30,304 nt of DNA from an uncultured Bacilli bacterium (GTDB lineage Bacteria; Bacillota_I; Bacilli_A; RF39; UBA660), in NCBI GenBank assembly GCA_947625365.1, contig CANQNZ010000002.1:1-30304 (forward strand), written 5' to 3'. Each line of letters begins with the position of its first letter. Within the stretch, counting starts at the first letter, position 1. Positions 1 through 7,562 of this stretch are shown piece by piece. The position numbers were made by a program, and so were the translations under genes. Under the pieces are notes generated by a model, which saw only the letters and a program-made list of their open reading frames with translations, did not search any database and was not told the DNA's origin.

Positions 1-74
1 AAGTCAAAGAAAACTTTTTATTGTTACACTTCGTTATATAATAAAATGTATTCCTATTATTATTCTTTGACTGG

Positions 75-102
75 AAAAGGACTGTTTATTGCGGTCCTTT
101 TT
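75..102 (+). terminator. Intrinsic terminator upstream of tsaB
   Basis: An 8-bp stem (AAAAGGAC at 75-82 with GTCCTTTT at 94-101) is followed by further T residues. It would end transcription of whatever gene lies to the left of the window and insulates the tsaB operon. Confidence 0.7.
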
Positions 103-103
103 G

Positions 104-112
104 TGATATAAT
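104..112 (+). promoter_or_regulatory. Extended -10 promoter of tsaB-rimI-tsaD
   Basis: TGATATAAT is a perfect TGnTATAAT extended -10 element. No good -35 box lies 16-18 bp upstream, which is usual for extended -10 promoters. The expected start of transcription, near 119, leaves a leader of about 13 nt that still holds a GAAGTGG ribosome site ahead of the ATG at 132. Confidence 0.7.
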
Positions 113-131
113 TTATTTTGGAAGTGGTAGC

Positions 132-683
132 ATGTACTCATTATTAATTGATACACATGATAAAAATATTAAATTAATTTTATATAAAGATGGAAAAGTT
201 TTTTCTAAATTATTTCAAGAAACAATTAAATCACATTCTGTTTATATAATGCCTATGATTGATAAATTATTAACAACTGAAAATGTCAATAAAAATGATA
301 TTAAAGAATTAATTGTCGTAAATGGTCCTGGGAGTTTTACAGGTATTAGGTTGGGAATTACAATTGCTAAAACTTGGGCATATTGTAAGAAAGTAAAAAT
401 AAAGGCTATTTCTTCTTTACAGATGCTTGCTTGTAGTTTAACAGGTGATGAAAAAAAAGTAGCGATTGCTGACCCTAAAGGTTATTATGTTGCTTCTTTT
501 GATAAAAGTAATAAAAAAATAGAAGAATATAAATATATAAGCGGGCAAATAAATGGTTATATTGAAGAAAAAGATATAAATATAGATTATGATTTAGTTT
601 ATGATTTCGTAAATAAATTGCCGGCTTTAAATCCTCATGCTGTAAATCCTCTTTATATTAAAAAAATTGGAGTAGAACAATGA
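132..683 (+). CDS. tsaB: tRNA threonylcarbamoyladenosine biosynthesis protein TsaB
   Basis: TsaB is the non-catalytic partner of TsaD in the complex that adds threonylcarbamoyl to A37 of ANN-decoding tRNAs. The family hallmark GPGSFTGIRLG is at residues 65-75, within the ASKHA-fold N-terminal half. At 183 aa the protein is shorter than the E. coli form (about 230 aa); the C-terminal half is reduced, as in other compact Gram-positive versions. The start follows a GAAGTGG ribosome site. Its stop overlaps the rimI start (ATGA at 680), implying translational coupling, and tsaD follows, so this is the classic t6A operon. Confidence 0.93.
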   Translation: MYSLLIDTHDKNIKLILYKDGKVFSKLFQETIKSHSVYIMPMIDKLLTTENVNKNDIKELIVVNGPGSFTGIRLGITIAKTWAYCKKVKIKAISSLQMLACSLTGDEKKVAIADPKGYYVASFDKSNKKIEEYKYISGQINGYIEEKDINIDYDLVYDFVNKLPALNPHAVNPLYIKKIGVEQ

Positions 684-1102
684 TTAGAAAGGCAAGGCTT
701 GAAGATAGTTCAGATATAAATTTGCTAGGGTTAACACTTAATCCGAATTACTCTAGTTTATTTAAATTAACTGATATTTTAAAACAAAGTTATGCTAAAG
801 TTTATGTTTATATTATAAAAGATAAAATAATTGGGTTTATTCATGTTAATATTTTTGCAAAAGATTGTGATATTATTAATATTGTAGTGCAAAAATATTA
901 CCAAAGAAAGAATATTGGTACGCAGCTTTTTAAATATTTAATTGCTAATAATAACATAGATAGGATAACTTTAGAAGTTAAGGCCCAAAATACACAAGCT
1001 ATTAATTTTTATAAAAAACAAGGTTTAGAAATATTAACCGTTCGTAAAAATTATTATGCTGATGGTGATGGATATTTAATGGGAAGGAAGTATGAAAAAT
1101 GA
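680..1102 (+). CDS. rimI: Ribosomal protein S18 alanine N-acetyltransferase RimI (GNAT)
   Basis: This GNAT-fold acetyltransferase of 140 aa sits between tsaB and tsaD, the usual place of rimI, whose product acetylates the N-terminal alanine of S18. The acetyl-CoA loop is visible as QRKNIGTQL (residues 75-83), with Asn at the position where RimI usually has the first glycine of the loop. NFYKKQGLE (109-117) matches the conserved GNAT motif with the catalytic-region tyrosine. The gene overlaps both neighbours by 4 bp (ATGA). Substrate assignment rests on gene order and length; a related N-acyltransferase is the alternative. Confidence 0.85.
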   Translation: MIRKARLEDSSDINLLGLTLNPNYSSLFKLTDILKQSYAKVYVYIIKDKIIGFIHVNIFAKDCDIINIVVQKYYQRKNIGTQLFKYLIANNNIDRITLEVKAQNTQAINFYKKQGLEILTVRKNYYADGDGYLMGRKYEK

Positions 1103-2103
1103 AAGATGTATATATATTAGCAGTTGAAACATCATGTGATGAAACTAGTATAGCTATAGTAAAAAATGGCAAAGAATGCATCTATATGAATGTTTTAACC
1201 CAAATGGATACTCATGCTAACTTTGGCGGAGTAGTGCCTGAAATTGCTTCAAGAATGCATACCGAAAATATTACAATGGTGCTTGATGATGTATTAACTA
1301 AAAGTAATATGCAAATAGAAGATATTGATGCTATTGCCGTTACCTATGCGCCAGGATTATTAGGAAGTCTTTTAGTAGGAGTTGAATTTGCTAAAACCCT
1401 AAGTTATTTATATGATAAGCCTTTAATAGCCGTCAATCATATTGCTGGACATATTTATGCTAATAATTTAACTTCAACATTAAAATTCCCTTTATTAGCG
1501 GTTGTAGTTAGTGGAGGACATACTGATTTAGTGATAATGGAAAAAGATTATGATTTCAAAGTAATTGGTAAAACTTTAGATGATGCTATTGGGGAAGCTT
1601 TTGATAAAGTGGCAAGAGTTCTTGACCTTAAATATCCTGGTGGGCCTAATGTGGAAAAATTAGCTAAAGAAGGAAAGCCTTCTTATAAGTTAGGTGCGCT
1701 ACATAATAATGATAATTATAATATGTCATATAGTGGTCTTAAATCCAGTGTAATCAATATAGTTCACAATGAAAAACAAAGAGGACACGAAATAAATAAA
1801 TCGGACTTAGCTTGCTCTTTTCAAACTGTCGCTATAAATCAAATAATTACTAAAGTAAAAAGAGCAATAGAAAATGAAAATATTCAAAATATTATTGTTG
1901 CTGGAGGAGTTTCCGCAAGTAAATATTTACGAGGGGAAATGGCTACATTATGTCAAAAATATAATATAAATCTATCTATTCCTGATTTTAAATATTGCAC
2001 TGATAATGCGGCGATGATTGGTGCTGCGGCGTATCCTTTGTATTTAAAGCAAGAATTTGCATCTTTAGCCTTGAACGCTTCTAGTACTATTGAGTTGTTT
2101 TAG
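1099..2103 (+). CDS. tsaD: tRNA N6-adenosine threonylcarbamoyltransferase TsaD
   Basis: TsaD is the catalytic subunit for t6A37 formation, moving threonylcarbamoyl from TC-AMP to tRNA. The N-terminal AVETSCDET (residues 8-16), the metal ligands in HIAGH (His114 and His118), the SGGHTDLV motif (138-145), and DNAAMIGAA near the C terminus are all present. The length of 334 aa is normal. It starts inside the rimI stop (ATGA) and ends the operon with TAG. No terminator is visible after it; a new promoter begins at 2118. Confidence 0.96.
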   Translation: MKDVYILAVETSCDETSIAIVKNGKECIYMNVLTQMDTHANFGGVVPEIASRMHTENITMVLDDVLTKSNMQIEDIDAIAVTYAPGLLGSLLVGVEFAKTLSYLYDKPLIAVNHIAGHIYANNLTSTLKFPLLAVVVSGGHTDLVIMEKDYDFKVIGKTLDDAIGEAFDKVARVLDLKYPGGPNVEKLAKEGKPSYKLGALHNNDNYNMSYSGLKSSVINIVHNEKQRGHEINKSDLACSFQTVAINQIITKVKRAIENENIQNIIVAGGVSASKYLRGEMATLCQKYNINLSIPDFKYCTDNAAMIGAAAYPLYLKQEFASLALNASSTIELF

Positions 2104-2117
2104 ATAAGCTATGCACA

Positions 2118-2146
2118 TTGACTTTTGCAGGTTGATAAGTTAAAAT
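2118..2146 (+). promoter_or_regulatory. Promoter of the SipW-type exported protein gene
   Basis: TTGACT (2118-2123) and TAAAAT (2141-2146) are separated by 17 bp, close to the sigma-A consensus. The leader carries AGGAGGT at 2166-2172, 8 nt before the ATG at 2181. This unlinks the following gene from the tsa operon. Confidence 0.75.
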
Positions 2147-2180
2147 TTAAATAGAAAAATTACCTAGGAGGTATAAATAT

Positions 2181-2756
2181 ATGGATGAAAATAAAATAAA
2201 TACAAAAATGATAATAATGGTTGCTCTTGTAACAGTTGTAGTTTTAGCAATCGGTACTACTTATGCTTATTTTACAGCTAATGTTCAAGGTAATGATGAT
2301 GCAAATCCTGTTAAAGTAACAACTGGTAAATTAATTATTGATTTTACTTCTTCAGCTTATATTTCTAATACTAATGGCCAACTTTTAACAAGTGAAAACT
2401 ATAAAAATAATGCTGATAAAAATACTTTTACTGTTAAACATAATAGCAATTCAACAGCAGCTGCTACATATTCTCTGCAGTTAAGTGATATATCTATTAC
2501 AGATAATTTTAAAACTAAAGATTTTAAATGGGAACTTGAAAAAGATGGCTCACAAGTAAGTAGCGGTGATTTTTCCACCCTTAGTGGAACTACTATGGCA
2601 CTTACTAGTGAGCAGTCTTTACCACTTGAACAGGAAGACAACTATACTCTAAGAGTTTGGTTACAAGAAAATGGCTCTAATCAAGCTGAATTATCAGAAG
2701 GCTCATTTAGTGCTAAAATAGAACTTAATGCAACAAATACGAGAACTACTCCATAA
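2181..2756 (+). CDS. SipW-dependent-type exported protein (TasA/camelysin-like)
   Basis: The protein of 191 aa starts with a charged N terminus and one hydrophobic segment (about residues 10-27) ending in the TTYAYFTA stretch typical of signal peptides cleaved by the SipW type of signal peptidase. What follows is a small secreted beta-rich domain (VKVTTGKLIIDFTSS onward), as in TasA/CalY-type matrix or camelysin-like proteins. Its role is probably at the cell surface, but no catalytic motif is visible and the function is not known. It has its own promoter and a strong ribosome site. No SipW peptidase gene lies in the window, so the enzyme must be encoded elsewhere. Confidence 0.75.
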   Translation: MDENKINTKMIIMVALVTVVVLAIGTTYAYFTANVQGNDDANPVKVTTGKLIIDFTSSAYISNTNGQLLTSENYKNNADKNTFTVKHNSNSTAAATYSLQLSDISITDNFKTKDFKWELEKDGSQVSSGDFSTLSGTTMALTSEQSLPLEQEDNYTLRVWLQENGSNQAELSEGSFSAKIELNATNTRTTP

Positions 2757-2792
2757 GTTCTTTTTTAGAAAGGGGAGATTTTTATCAAAATT

Positions 2793-3545
2793 TTGGCTTT
2801 TCTAATTACTCTAATAGCAGGGCTTCTATTTTTTCTTGGAGTCCTTATTATTAATAAAGTAAAAAATAAAGAATTTGTTTATAAATTTTCTAGTGCTTTA
2901 GCGTTTAGTGTTATTATTTGGTTATTAATTTTAGATATAATACCGGAAATAATGACATCTTTTAAAGTAATGGGCGAAAATAAAAGAATTATTTATTTTT
3001 TAGGTTTTACTTTAATAGGTATTATCATGCTAAAATTATTAGATTCTTTAGTTCCAGTTCATACTCACTCTCATACTGATAATGAAACAAATACCCTAGA
3101 ACATAATAATCATTTAGTTCATATAGGTATCATCACCAGTGTAGCTTTAATTATTCATAATATAATAGAAGGAATGGCTATATATAGTATGAGCTTAGCC
3201 TCACTAAAATCTGGTCTTTTGATGGGTTTTGGTGTAGCATTACATAATATTCCTTTAGGAATGGAAATATCTTTGACTTTAGATAGAGCTCAAGATAAAA
3301 AAAATAAAATTCTTACTTATTTATTTTTAATATTATCTCCTTTATTAGGAGGATTAATTGTGGCAATATTTAATAATATTAATGAGATATTCTTAGGAAT
3401 ATTAATGTGTATAACATGTGGAATGCTAATTTATATTTCCTTTTTTGAATTATTTGGGGAAATAAAAAATAATATTAAACAGAAACAAACTATTTTAGGA
3501 CTCATTACCGGTTTATTATTAATGGTAATTACGGTCTTTTTGTAA
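2793..3545 (+). CDS. ZIP family metal transporter
   Basis: This is an integral membrane protein with about eight hydrophobic segments. The two ZIP metal-site helices are visible as HNIIEGMA and HNIPLGME, and a His-rich cytoplasmic loop (HTHSHTDN and following His residues, about residues 90-110) lies between helices 3 and 4. ZIP proteins import zinc, manganese or iron into the cytosol. The start is uncertain. TTG at 2793 is 15 nt from the GGGGAG ribosome site, which is too far. An in-frame ATC at 2784 lies 6 nt from it and would add a natural MKI N terminus. Downstream, the epimerase gene follows after 14 bp, suggesting co-transcription. Confidence 0.85.
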   Translation: MAFLITLIAGLLFFLGVLIINKVKNKEFVYKFSSALAFSVIIWLLILDIIPEIMTSFKVMGENKRIIYFLGFTLIGIIMLKLLDSLVPVHTHSHTDNETNTLEHNNHLVHIGIITSVALIIHNIIEGMAIYSMSLASLKSGLLMGFGVALHNIPLGMEISLTLDRAQDKKNKILTYLFLILSPLLGGLIVAIFNNINEIFLGILMCITCGMLIYISFFELFGEIKNNIKQKQTILGLITGLLLMVITVFL

Positions 3546-3559
3546 GGAGTAGATGCGTT

Positions 3560-4489
3560 ATGAAAAAATGTCTGGTGACAGGAGCAAGTGGAATTGTAGG
3601 AACAAAATTAATTACGAAGCTTTTAAATGCCTCTAATTATGAGATTACAGCTTTAGATTTAAAAAGTCCCAAAGCTTTAAAAAGTTTAAATAAATTTAAA
3701 AATAGAATTAATATTGTTTATGGTGATATAAATGATAATACTATTATGGAAGCTTTAATTAAAGACCATGATATTATTTTTCATTTAGCAGGTATAATGC
3801 CACCTTCTGCCGAAATGCATCCTAATCTTTCTAATATTATTGATTACGGAGGTACTAAGAGTATTATAGATGCTATAAACACTTATAATCCTAAAGCTTA
3901 TTTTATTTTCCCGTCTACAACGGCGGTTTATGGTAATGTTAAACATGCTACTTGTAAAAGTGAATTAAATATTTATAATGATGATATTTATAGTCAAAAT
4001 AAATATAAAATAGAAGAATATATTAAAAAGAATTTGACTAACTATACTATTTATCGTTTGCCCTTAATATTAGAGAAAAACAATTATTCTTCTATCATGT
4101 TTAATATTCCCTTAAATACCGAAATGGAAGTTATTACAAGTTCTTTAGTAGCGAGTGCTTTTGTAAAAAGCTTAGCTAACAAACGTAAGTTAAATAAGAA
4201 AATATTTAATTTATCCGGTGGTAAAAATTATCGAATAACTAGTAATGCACTTTATATTAAAGCTTTACAAATAGAAGGAGTATCAACGCGTTTTTTCCTA
4301 AGCCGTTATTTTATCCCTCAGAATTTTTATGGACATATTTATGATGATGGTGATGACCTTAATCAAATTTTAGATTTTCAAAAAGGTTCAATTGATGATT
4401 TTCTTAAAAGTTTTAACGTCCCTAAAAAATTTTTACGTTCTATCAATCGTTTAATTGCTTATATTTATATTAGAAAGTTTTCCAAATAA
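3560..4489 (+). CDS. NAD(P)-dependent epimerase/dehydratase, extended SDR family
   Basis: The Rossmann nucleotide-binding motif GASGIVG is at residues 8-14, Asp33 ends beta-2 (ALDL) where an NAD-binding acidic residue is expected, and the catalytic pair is Tyr144 and Lys148 (YSQNK), with Thr121 in PSTTAVYG at the third catalytic position. The length of 309 aa fits extended SDR enzymes acting on nucleotide sugars or similar substrates. The C-terminal substrate-binding part is not diagnostic, so the substrate is unknown. A GGAG ribosome site precedes the ATG; the ZIP gene ends 14 bp upstream. Confidence 0.82.
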   Translation: MKKCLVTGASGIVGTKLITKLLNASNYEITALDLKSPKALKSLNKFKNRINIVYGDINDNTIMEALIKDHDIIFHLAGIMPPSAEMHPNLSNIIDYGGTKSIIDAINTYNPKAYFIFPSTTAVYGNVKHATCKSELNIYNDDIYSQNKYKIEEYIKKNLTNYTIYRLPLILEKNNYSSIMFNIPLNTEMEVITSSLVASAFVKSLANKRKLNKKIFNLSGGKNYRITSNALYIKALQIEGVSTRFFLSRYFIPQNFYGHIYDDGDDLNQILDFQKGSIDDFLKSFNVPKKFLRSINRLIAYIYIRKFSK

Positions 4490-4498
4490 ATAAGACTA

Positions 4499-4507
4499 TG
4501 TTATAAT
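4499..4507 (+). promoter_or_regulatory. Extended -10 promoter of the YebC-family gene
   Basis: TGTTATAAT matches TGnTATAAT exactly. A weak -35 (TTTCCA at 4479-4484) lies 17 bp upstream, inside the end of the preceding gene. The expected transcript start is near 4514, giving a leader of about 17 nt before the ATG at 4531. Confidence 0.65.
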
Positions 4508-4530
4508 ACATAAAGAAAGAAGGCCAAAAC

Positions 4531-5250
4531 ATGGGAAGAGCATATGAAGTAAGAAAAGCAAGTATTGCTAAAACAGGAGCTATTAAAGCTAAATTATATT
4601 CTAATTTTGCTAAAGAAATATATTTAGCAGCTAAAAGTGGTGTTCCAGAAATTGACTCTAACATTGCTTTAAAAAGAATAGTTGAAAAAGCTAAAAAACA
4701 ACAAGTGCCAAGTGATATTATTAATAGAGCTATTGATAAAGCCAAAGGTGTTGGAGGCGAAGATTACAAAGAAGTAATCTATGAAGGATTTGGACCAGGA
4801 GCTTCAACTTTAATTATTAAAACTCTAACCGATAATGTTAATAGAACAGTAGGTTTTGTAAGAGCGGCTTTTAATAAAGTAGGAAAGAGCTTAGGAGTTA
4901 CTAATTCTGTTTCTTATAATTATGATCATTTAGCTATTATTAGTTTTAAAAGTAGTAAAGAAGAAGAAATTTTTGAAGCTTTATTAAATGCTGGTATTGA
5001 AATAATAGATTTTGAAAATGAAGATGGTTATATAACTATAAGTGCAAATCCTGCTGATGCTCATCAAATAAAAGATGTTATTGAACAAATCATTCCTGAT
5101 GTTGATTATGAAATAGATGAAATAGGGATGTATCCCAAAGATAAAATAACATTAAATAAAGAAGACCAAGAGATTTTCGACCGTCTTTATAACTTGCTTG
5201 ATGAAATTGAAGATGTAACAGAAATTTATCATAACGTTAATTTAGATTAA
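4531..5250 (+). CDS. YebC/TACO1 family protein (YeeN-like subgroup)
   Basis: This full-length YebC-family protein (239 aa) has the conserved MGR start, the REIYLAAKSG-like helix here as KEIYLAAKSG (28-37), and KQQVPSDIINRAIDKAKG in the first domain. The lack of the typical WANIK-type N-terminal stretch and the overall pattern look closer to Bacillus YeeN (YeeI) than to the classic YebC/PmpR. The family was long annotated as transcriptional regulators; TACO1 and some bacterial members instead assist translation. It has its own promoter and an intrinsic terminator, so it is probably monocistronic. Confidence 0.9.
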   Translation: MGRAYEVRKASIAKTGAIKAKLYSNFAKEIYLAAKSGVPEIDSNIALKRIVEKAKKQQVPSDIINRAIDKAKGVGGEDYKEVIYEGFGPGASTLIIKTLTDNVNRTVGFVRAAFNKVGKSLGVTNSVSYNYDHLAIISFKSSKEEEIFEALLNAGIEIIDFENEDGYITISANPADAHQIKDVIEQIIPDVDYEIDEIGMYPKDKITLNKEDQEIFDRLYNLLDEIEDVTEIYHNVNLD

Positions 5251-5276
5251 AAAGGTTTTATCCTTTTTTTCTTTTT
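5249..5276 (+). terminator. Terminator after the YebC-family gene
   Basis: AAAAAGG (5249-5255) pairs with CCTTTTT (5262-5268) and is followed by a T-rich tract. The stem begins within the stop codon of the gene. Confidence 0.65.
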
Positions 5277-5286
5277 GAATAAAGAC

Positions 5287-5315
5287 TTGCTATATTTAGT
5301 AAAAATTTGTAGAAT
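5287..5315 (+). promoter_or_regulatory. Promoter of the PH-domain gene
   Basis: TTGCTA (5287-5292), 17 bp, then TAGAAT (5310-5315). The expected transcript start, near 5322, is just upstream of a GAGGAA ribosome site. The promoter lies inside a longer reading frame that opens at a TTG at 5275, which argues that the real start is the ATG at 5341. Confidence 0.6.
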
Positions 5316-5340
5316 AAATATAGATAAAGAGGAAAAGAAG

Positions 5341-5784
5341 ATGAATACATATAATAAACTTTTAGAATATATTAAAACTTATCCTGGTGGCATAGCCTGG
5401 CGTCTTAAAAAACATTGCCAAATTATTGAGGAACATTTAAATCCTGAAGAAGAAATTTTATTTATTTTTTGTGGGCAAAAAGCTTTAAGTCTATGGGATA
5501 TTTTTTCTACTTGTGTTGTAGCTTTAACTAATAAACGATTAATAGTAGCTAAAAAACGCGTTTTATGGGGTTATACATTTTTATCTATAACTCCGGATAT
5601 GTATAACGATTTGACAGTCAGAGAAGGAATTATTTGGGGAAGAATAACAATTGACACAGTGAAAGAACTTATAACAATATCTAAATTATCTAAAAAATCA
5701 TTAACTAAAATTGAAACCGAAATAACGGAATATATGATGAGGGAGAAACAAAAGTACCAAATTGATGATGAAAAAGAAAATTAG
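5341..5784 (+). CDS. YokE-like bacterial PH domain protein
   Basis: The protein of 147 aa has a short helical N terminus and then a beta-rich domain running from about residue 35 to 135. It contains LTNKRLIVAKK, GYTFLSI, WGRITIDT and a final helix LSKKSLTKIETEI. This order matches the YokE-type bacterial pleckstrin-homology fold, for which the function is generally unknown (membrane or protein binding). ATG 5341 is preferred over the upstream TTG 5275, because a promoter (5287-5315) and a GAGGAA ribosome site lie between them. Its end overlaps the start of the next gene by about 20 bp. Confidence 0.6.
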   Translation: MNTYNKLLEYIKTYPGGIAWRLKKHCQIIEEHLNPEEEILFIFCGQKALSLWDIFSTCVVALTNKRLIVAKKRVLWGYTFLSITPDMYNDLTVREGIIWGRITIDTVKELITISKLSKKSLTKIETEITEYMMREKQKYQIDDEKEN

Positions 5785-6892
5785 AAAAATTCATAAAAAA
5801 AGAATTATTGTGTTATTGCTTGGTATAATATTTATTATATTTCTTTTTAAAATGCCTCATAATTATAAAATTCATTATAATATAGGGTCTGTAAAAATTG
5901 ACGAAGAGTATAATAAAAAATTAAAGATGCATTATATTAAGGCCACTAAAGATAATATAAGTTATGAATTTGTTATCAATAATGTTTGGAAGAGAAAATT
6001 AGTTACTGATACTGATTATTATGATATAGATGATATAAAATGTTTAGCTATCAGAGCAGAGGATACAAAATTAAGACCAATCTGTTTTGAAAAAAAACAA
6101 ATGAAAGACGTTGAACTTATAAATAATAAAGATATTTTAAAACATTATAAAATTTCTTCAAAAGATAATAAAGAAAATAAATCTTATAATAATATAACAA
6201 TCTTTAATCAAGATAATTCTGCTTTCTTATTATGGAATTATAAAGGATTTTATTACTTAAATAATAATATTACTGATAATTTAAAAATAACTAATGAAGA
6301 TGTTTATAACTTAGAAGTTATTGCCAAGCTAGATAATTTAGTAATGTTAGCAGATTATAATGAAAATTATCATTTTAATAAATTTATTATTATTGATTTA
6401 GAAAATGGTAAAAAACAAACTTGGAAAATTGATTATGATATTTCTATGGATAGCTATATTTTAGGTAGTTATGATAAAAGTATTTATTTAATTGATAAGA
6501 AAAATCAAGTTGAATATGAAATAGTACCATCTCATAAAAAAATTAGAATAGTTGGTACGAGTAAAAAGGATGGAGTAATATATAATAATGGTTTTGAAAA
6601 AATATCTTTGACTAAACTAACTAAAAAAGAACAAGAATTTAAAAAGATAGAAGCTTATAATTACTCAGTAATTGATGATAATTTATATTTAAAACCTTAT
6701 AATAGTTCATCAAAAATATTAGTTACAACTAAGAAGAATTTGCAGATTGTTGATAGTGATGAAGAAAACGTATATTATTTAAGTGACGCAAAATTATATG
6801 GTTATAGTCCAAATTCTGGAGAGAAATTATTACTTGAGAATTTTGAATGGAACTTTAATTATGAAAATATGATATACGTTAATCATAAATAA
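5765..6892 (+). CDS. Membrane-anchored extracytoplasmic protein of unknown function
   Basis: Not recognised. The basic N terminus (MMKKKIRKIHKKR) is followed by one hydrophobic segment (about residues 14-29), giving an N-in, C-out anchored protein or an uncleaved signal. The remaining 345 residues are Asn/Lys/Tyr-rich with repeated short beta-strand patterns (YYLNNN, SIYLIDKKN, NVYYLSDAKLYGY), which suggest a beta-propeller-like fold, though this is only an impression. Start is ATG 5765 or 5768; TTG 5762 is also open. The gene overlaps the PH-domain gene and its ribosome site (GGGAG at 5741) is 19 nt away, so translation is probably coupled. Confidence 0.6.
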   Translation: MMKKKIRKIHKKRIIVLLLGIIFIIFLFKMPHNYKIHYNIGSVKIDEEYNKKLKMHYIKATKDNISYEFVINNVWKRKLVTDTDYYDIDDIKCLAIRAEDTKLRPICFEKKQMKDVELINNKDILKHYKISSKDNKENKSYNNITIFNQDNSAFLLWNYKGFYYLNNNITDNLKITNEDVYNLEVIAKLDNLVMLADYNENYHFNKFIIIDLENGKKQTWKIDYDISMDSYILGSYDKSIYLIDKKNQVEYEIVPSHKKIRIVGTSKKDGVIYNNGFEKISLTKLTKKEQEFKKIEAYNYSVIDDNLYLKPYNSSSKILVTTKKNLQIVDSDEENVYYLSDAKLYGYSPNSGEKLLLENFEWNFNYENMIYVNHK

Positions 6893-6935
6893 CATTTTGG
6901 GATATTTATCATATCTTACTATTAGGAGTGATAGT

Positions 6936-7391
6936 ATGTATGATAAATACTTAGTAAAGCAAGGGGATAATTTAGAGATTATTGCTAAGAAATTTAATAC
7001 GACTGTGGATATGTTAAAAGATATAAACAATATGGAATATAATAGTTATTTAAGACAAGGTATGGAAATTATTGTGCCTAAAAATAAAGAACAATATTTT
7101 GAATATTATACAATTGAAAAAGGCGATAATTTATATCAAATAGCAAGGCGTTATAATATTAATCCTGAATTATTAGCTACTTTAAATGGTCTTAATATGA
7201 ATGATTATATTTATCCAGGTCAAGAAATCTTAATACCTAAAAGTGGCTATAGTTATTATGTAACTACTGAGGGTGATACTTTAGATATAGTGGCAAATAG
7301 ATTTAAAGTTGATAAGGATAGAGTAATGCGTGAAAATGAGACTATTTATTTAATGCCCGACCAATTACTAGTTACAAGAAGAACAATTTAG
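6936..7391 (+). CDS. Protein with three LysM domains
   Basis: Three consecutive LysM peptidoglycan-binding units fill the 151-aa protein: LVKQGDNLEIIAKKF (about 5-50), YTIEKGDNLYQIARRY (about 58-104) and YVTTEGDTLDIVANRF (about 108-151, shorter and less regular). No signal peptide, membrane segment or catalytic domain is visible, so export (or a spore-coat-like placement) is unexplained. ATG 6936 is chosen because AGGAG at 6924-6928 sits 7 nt before it; an in-frame TTG at 6897 has no ribosome site. The stop codon lies in the terminator stem that follows. Confidence 0.85.
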   Translation: MYDKYLVKQGDNLEIIAKKFNTTVDMLKDINNMEYNSYLRQGMEIIVPKNKEQYFEYYTIEKGDNLYQIARRYNINPELLATLNGLNMNDYIYPGQEILIPKSGYSYYVTTEGDTLDIVANRFKVDKDRVMRENETIYLMPDQLLVTRRTI

Positions 7392-7413
7392 AAAGTTTAA
7401 GCTTTCTTTTTTT
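7390..7413 (+). terminator. Terminator after the LysM gene (copy 1 of a repeated element)
   Basis: AGAAAG pairs with CTTTCT around a 6-nt loop, followed by seven T in total. The 27-bp stretch 7387-7413 is identical to 13578-13604, which ends the ABC-transporter operon. Confidence 0.8.
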
Positions 7414-7469
7414 ATAGCTCTTTATTATTTTTGGATTAGCAAAACTTTATATGAGATTTGTTTTTTCTT

Positions 7470-7478
7470 TGATATAAT
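7470..7478 (+). promoter_or_regulatory. Possible constitutive extended -10 promoter upstream of the beta-helix operon
   Basis: TGATATAAT is the same extended -10 sequence seen before tsaB. It lies upstream of the putative regulator site at 7499-7521 and could give basal expression of the beta-helix-regulator-kinase operon. Confidence 0.5.
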
Positions 7479-7498
7479 TATCTTTGATAAAACACATA

Positions 7499-7532
7499 TT
7501 TTAATGTTTCTTTAACATTTATATTTTATACT
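7499..7532 (+). promoter_or_regulatory. Regulated promoter with OmpR-type direct-repeat site, upstream of the beta-helix gene
   Basis: The element at 7499-7521 contains TTTAAT-GTTTC-TTTAAC, a direct repeat with 11-bp period as bound by OmpR/PhoB-family dimers. It occupies the -35 position for TATACT at 7527-7532. A 22/23 identical copy is at 11304-11326, with its -10 box at the same distance. Binding by the regulator encoded at 9371-10048 is inferred. Confidence 0.6.
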
Positions 7533-7562
7533 TTAATTGCTAAAAAGAAAGAGTGGAAACTT

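Noticed and set aside
5275..5340. N-terminal extension of the PH-domain gene from TTG 5275
   Set aside because: It overlaps the upstream terminator and a promoter, and ATG 5341 has its own ribosome site.
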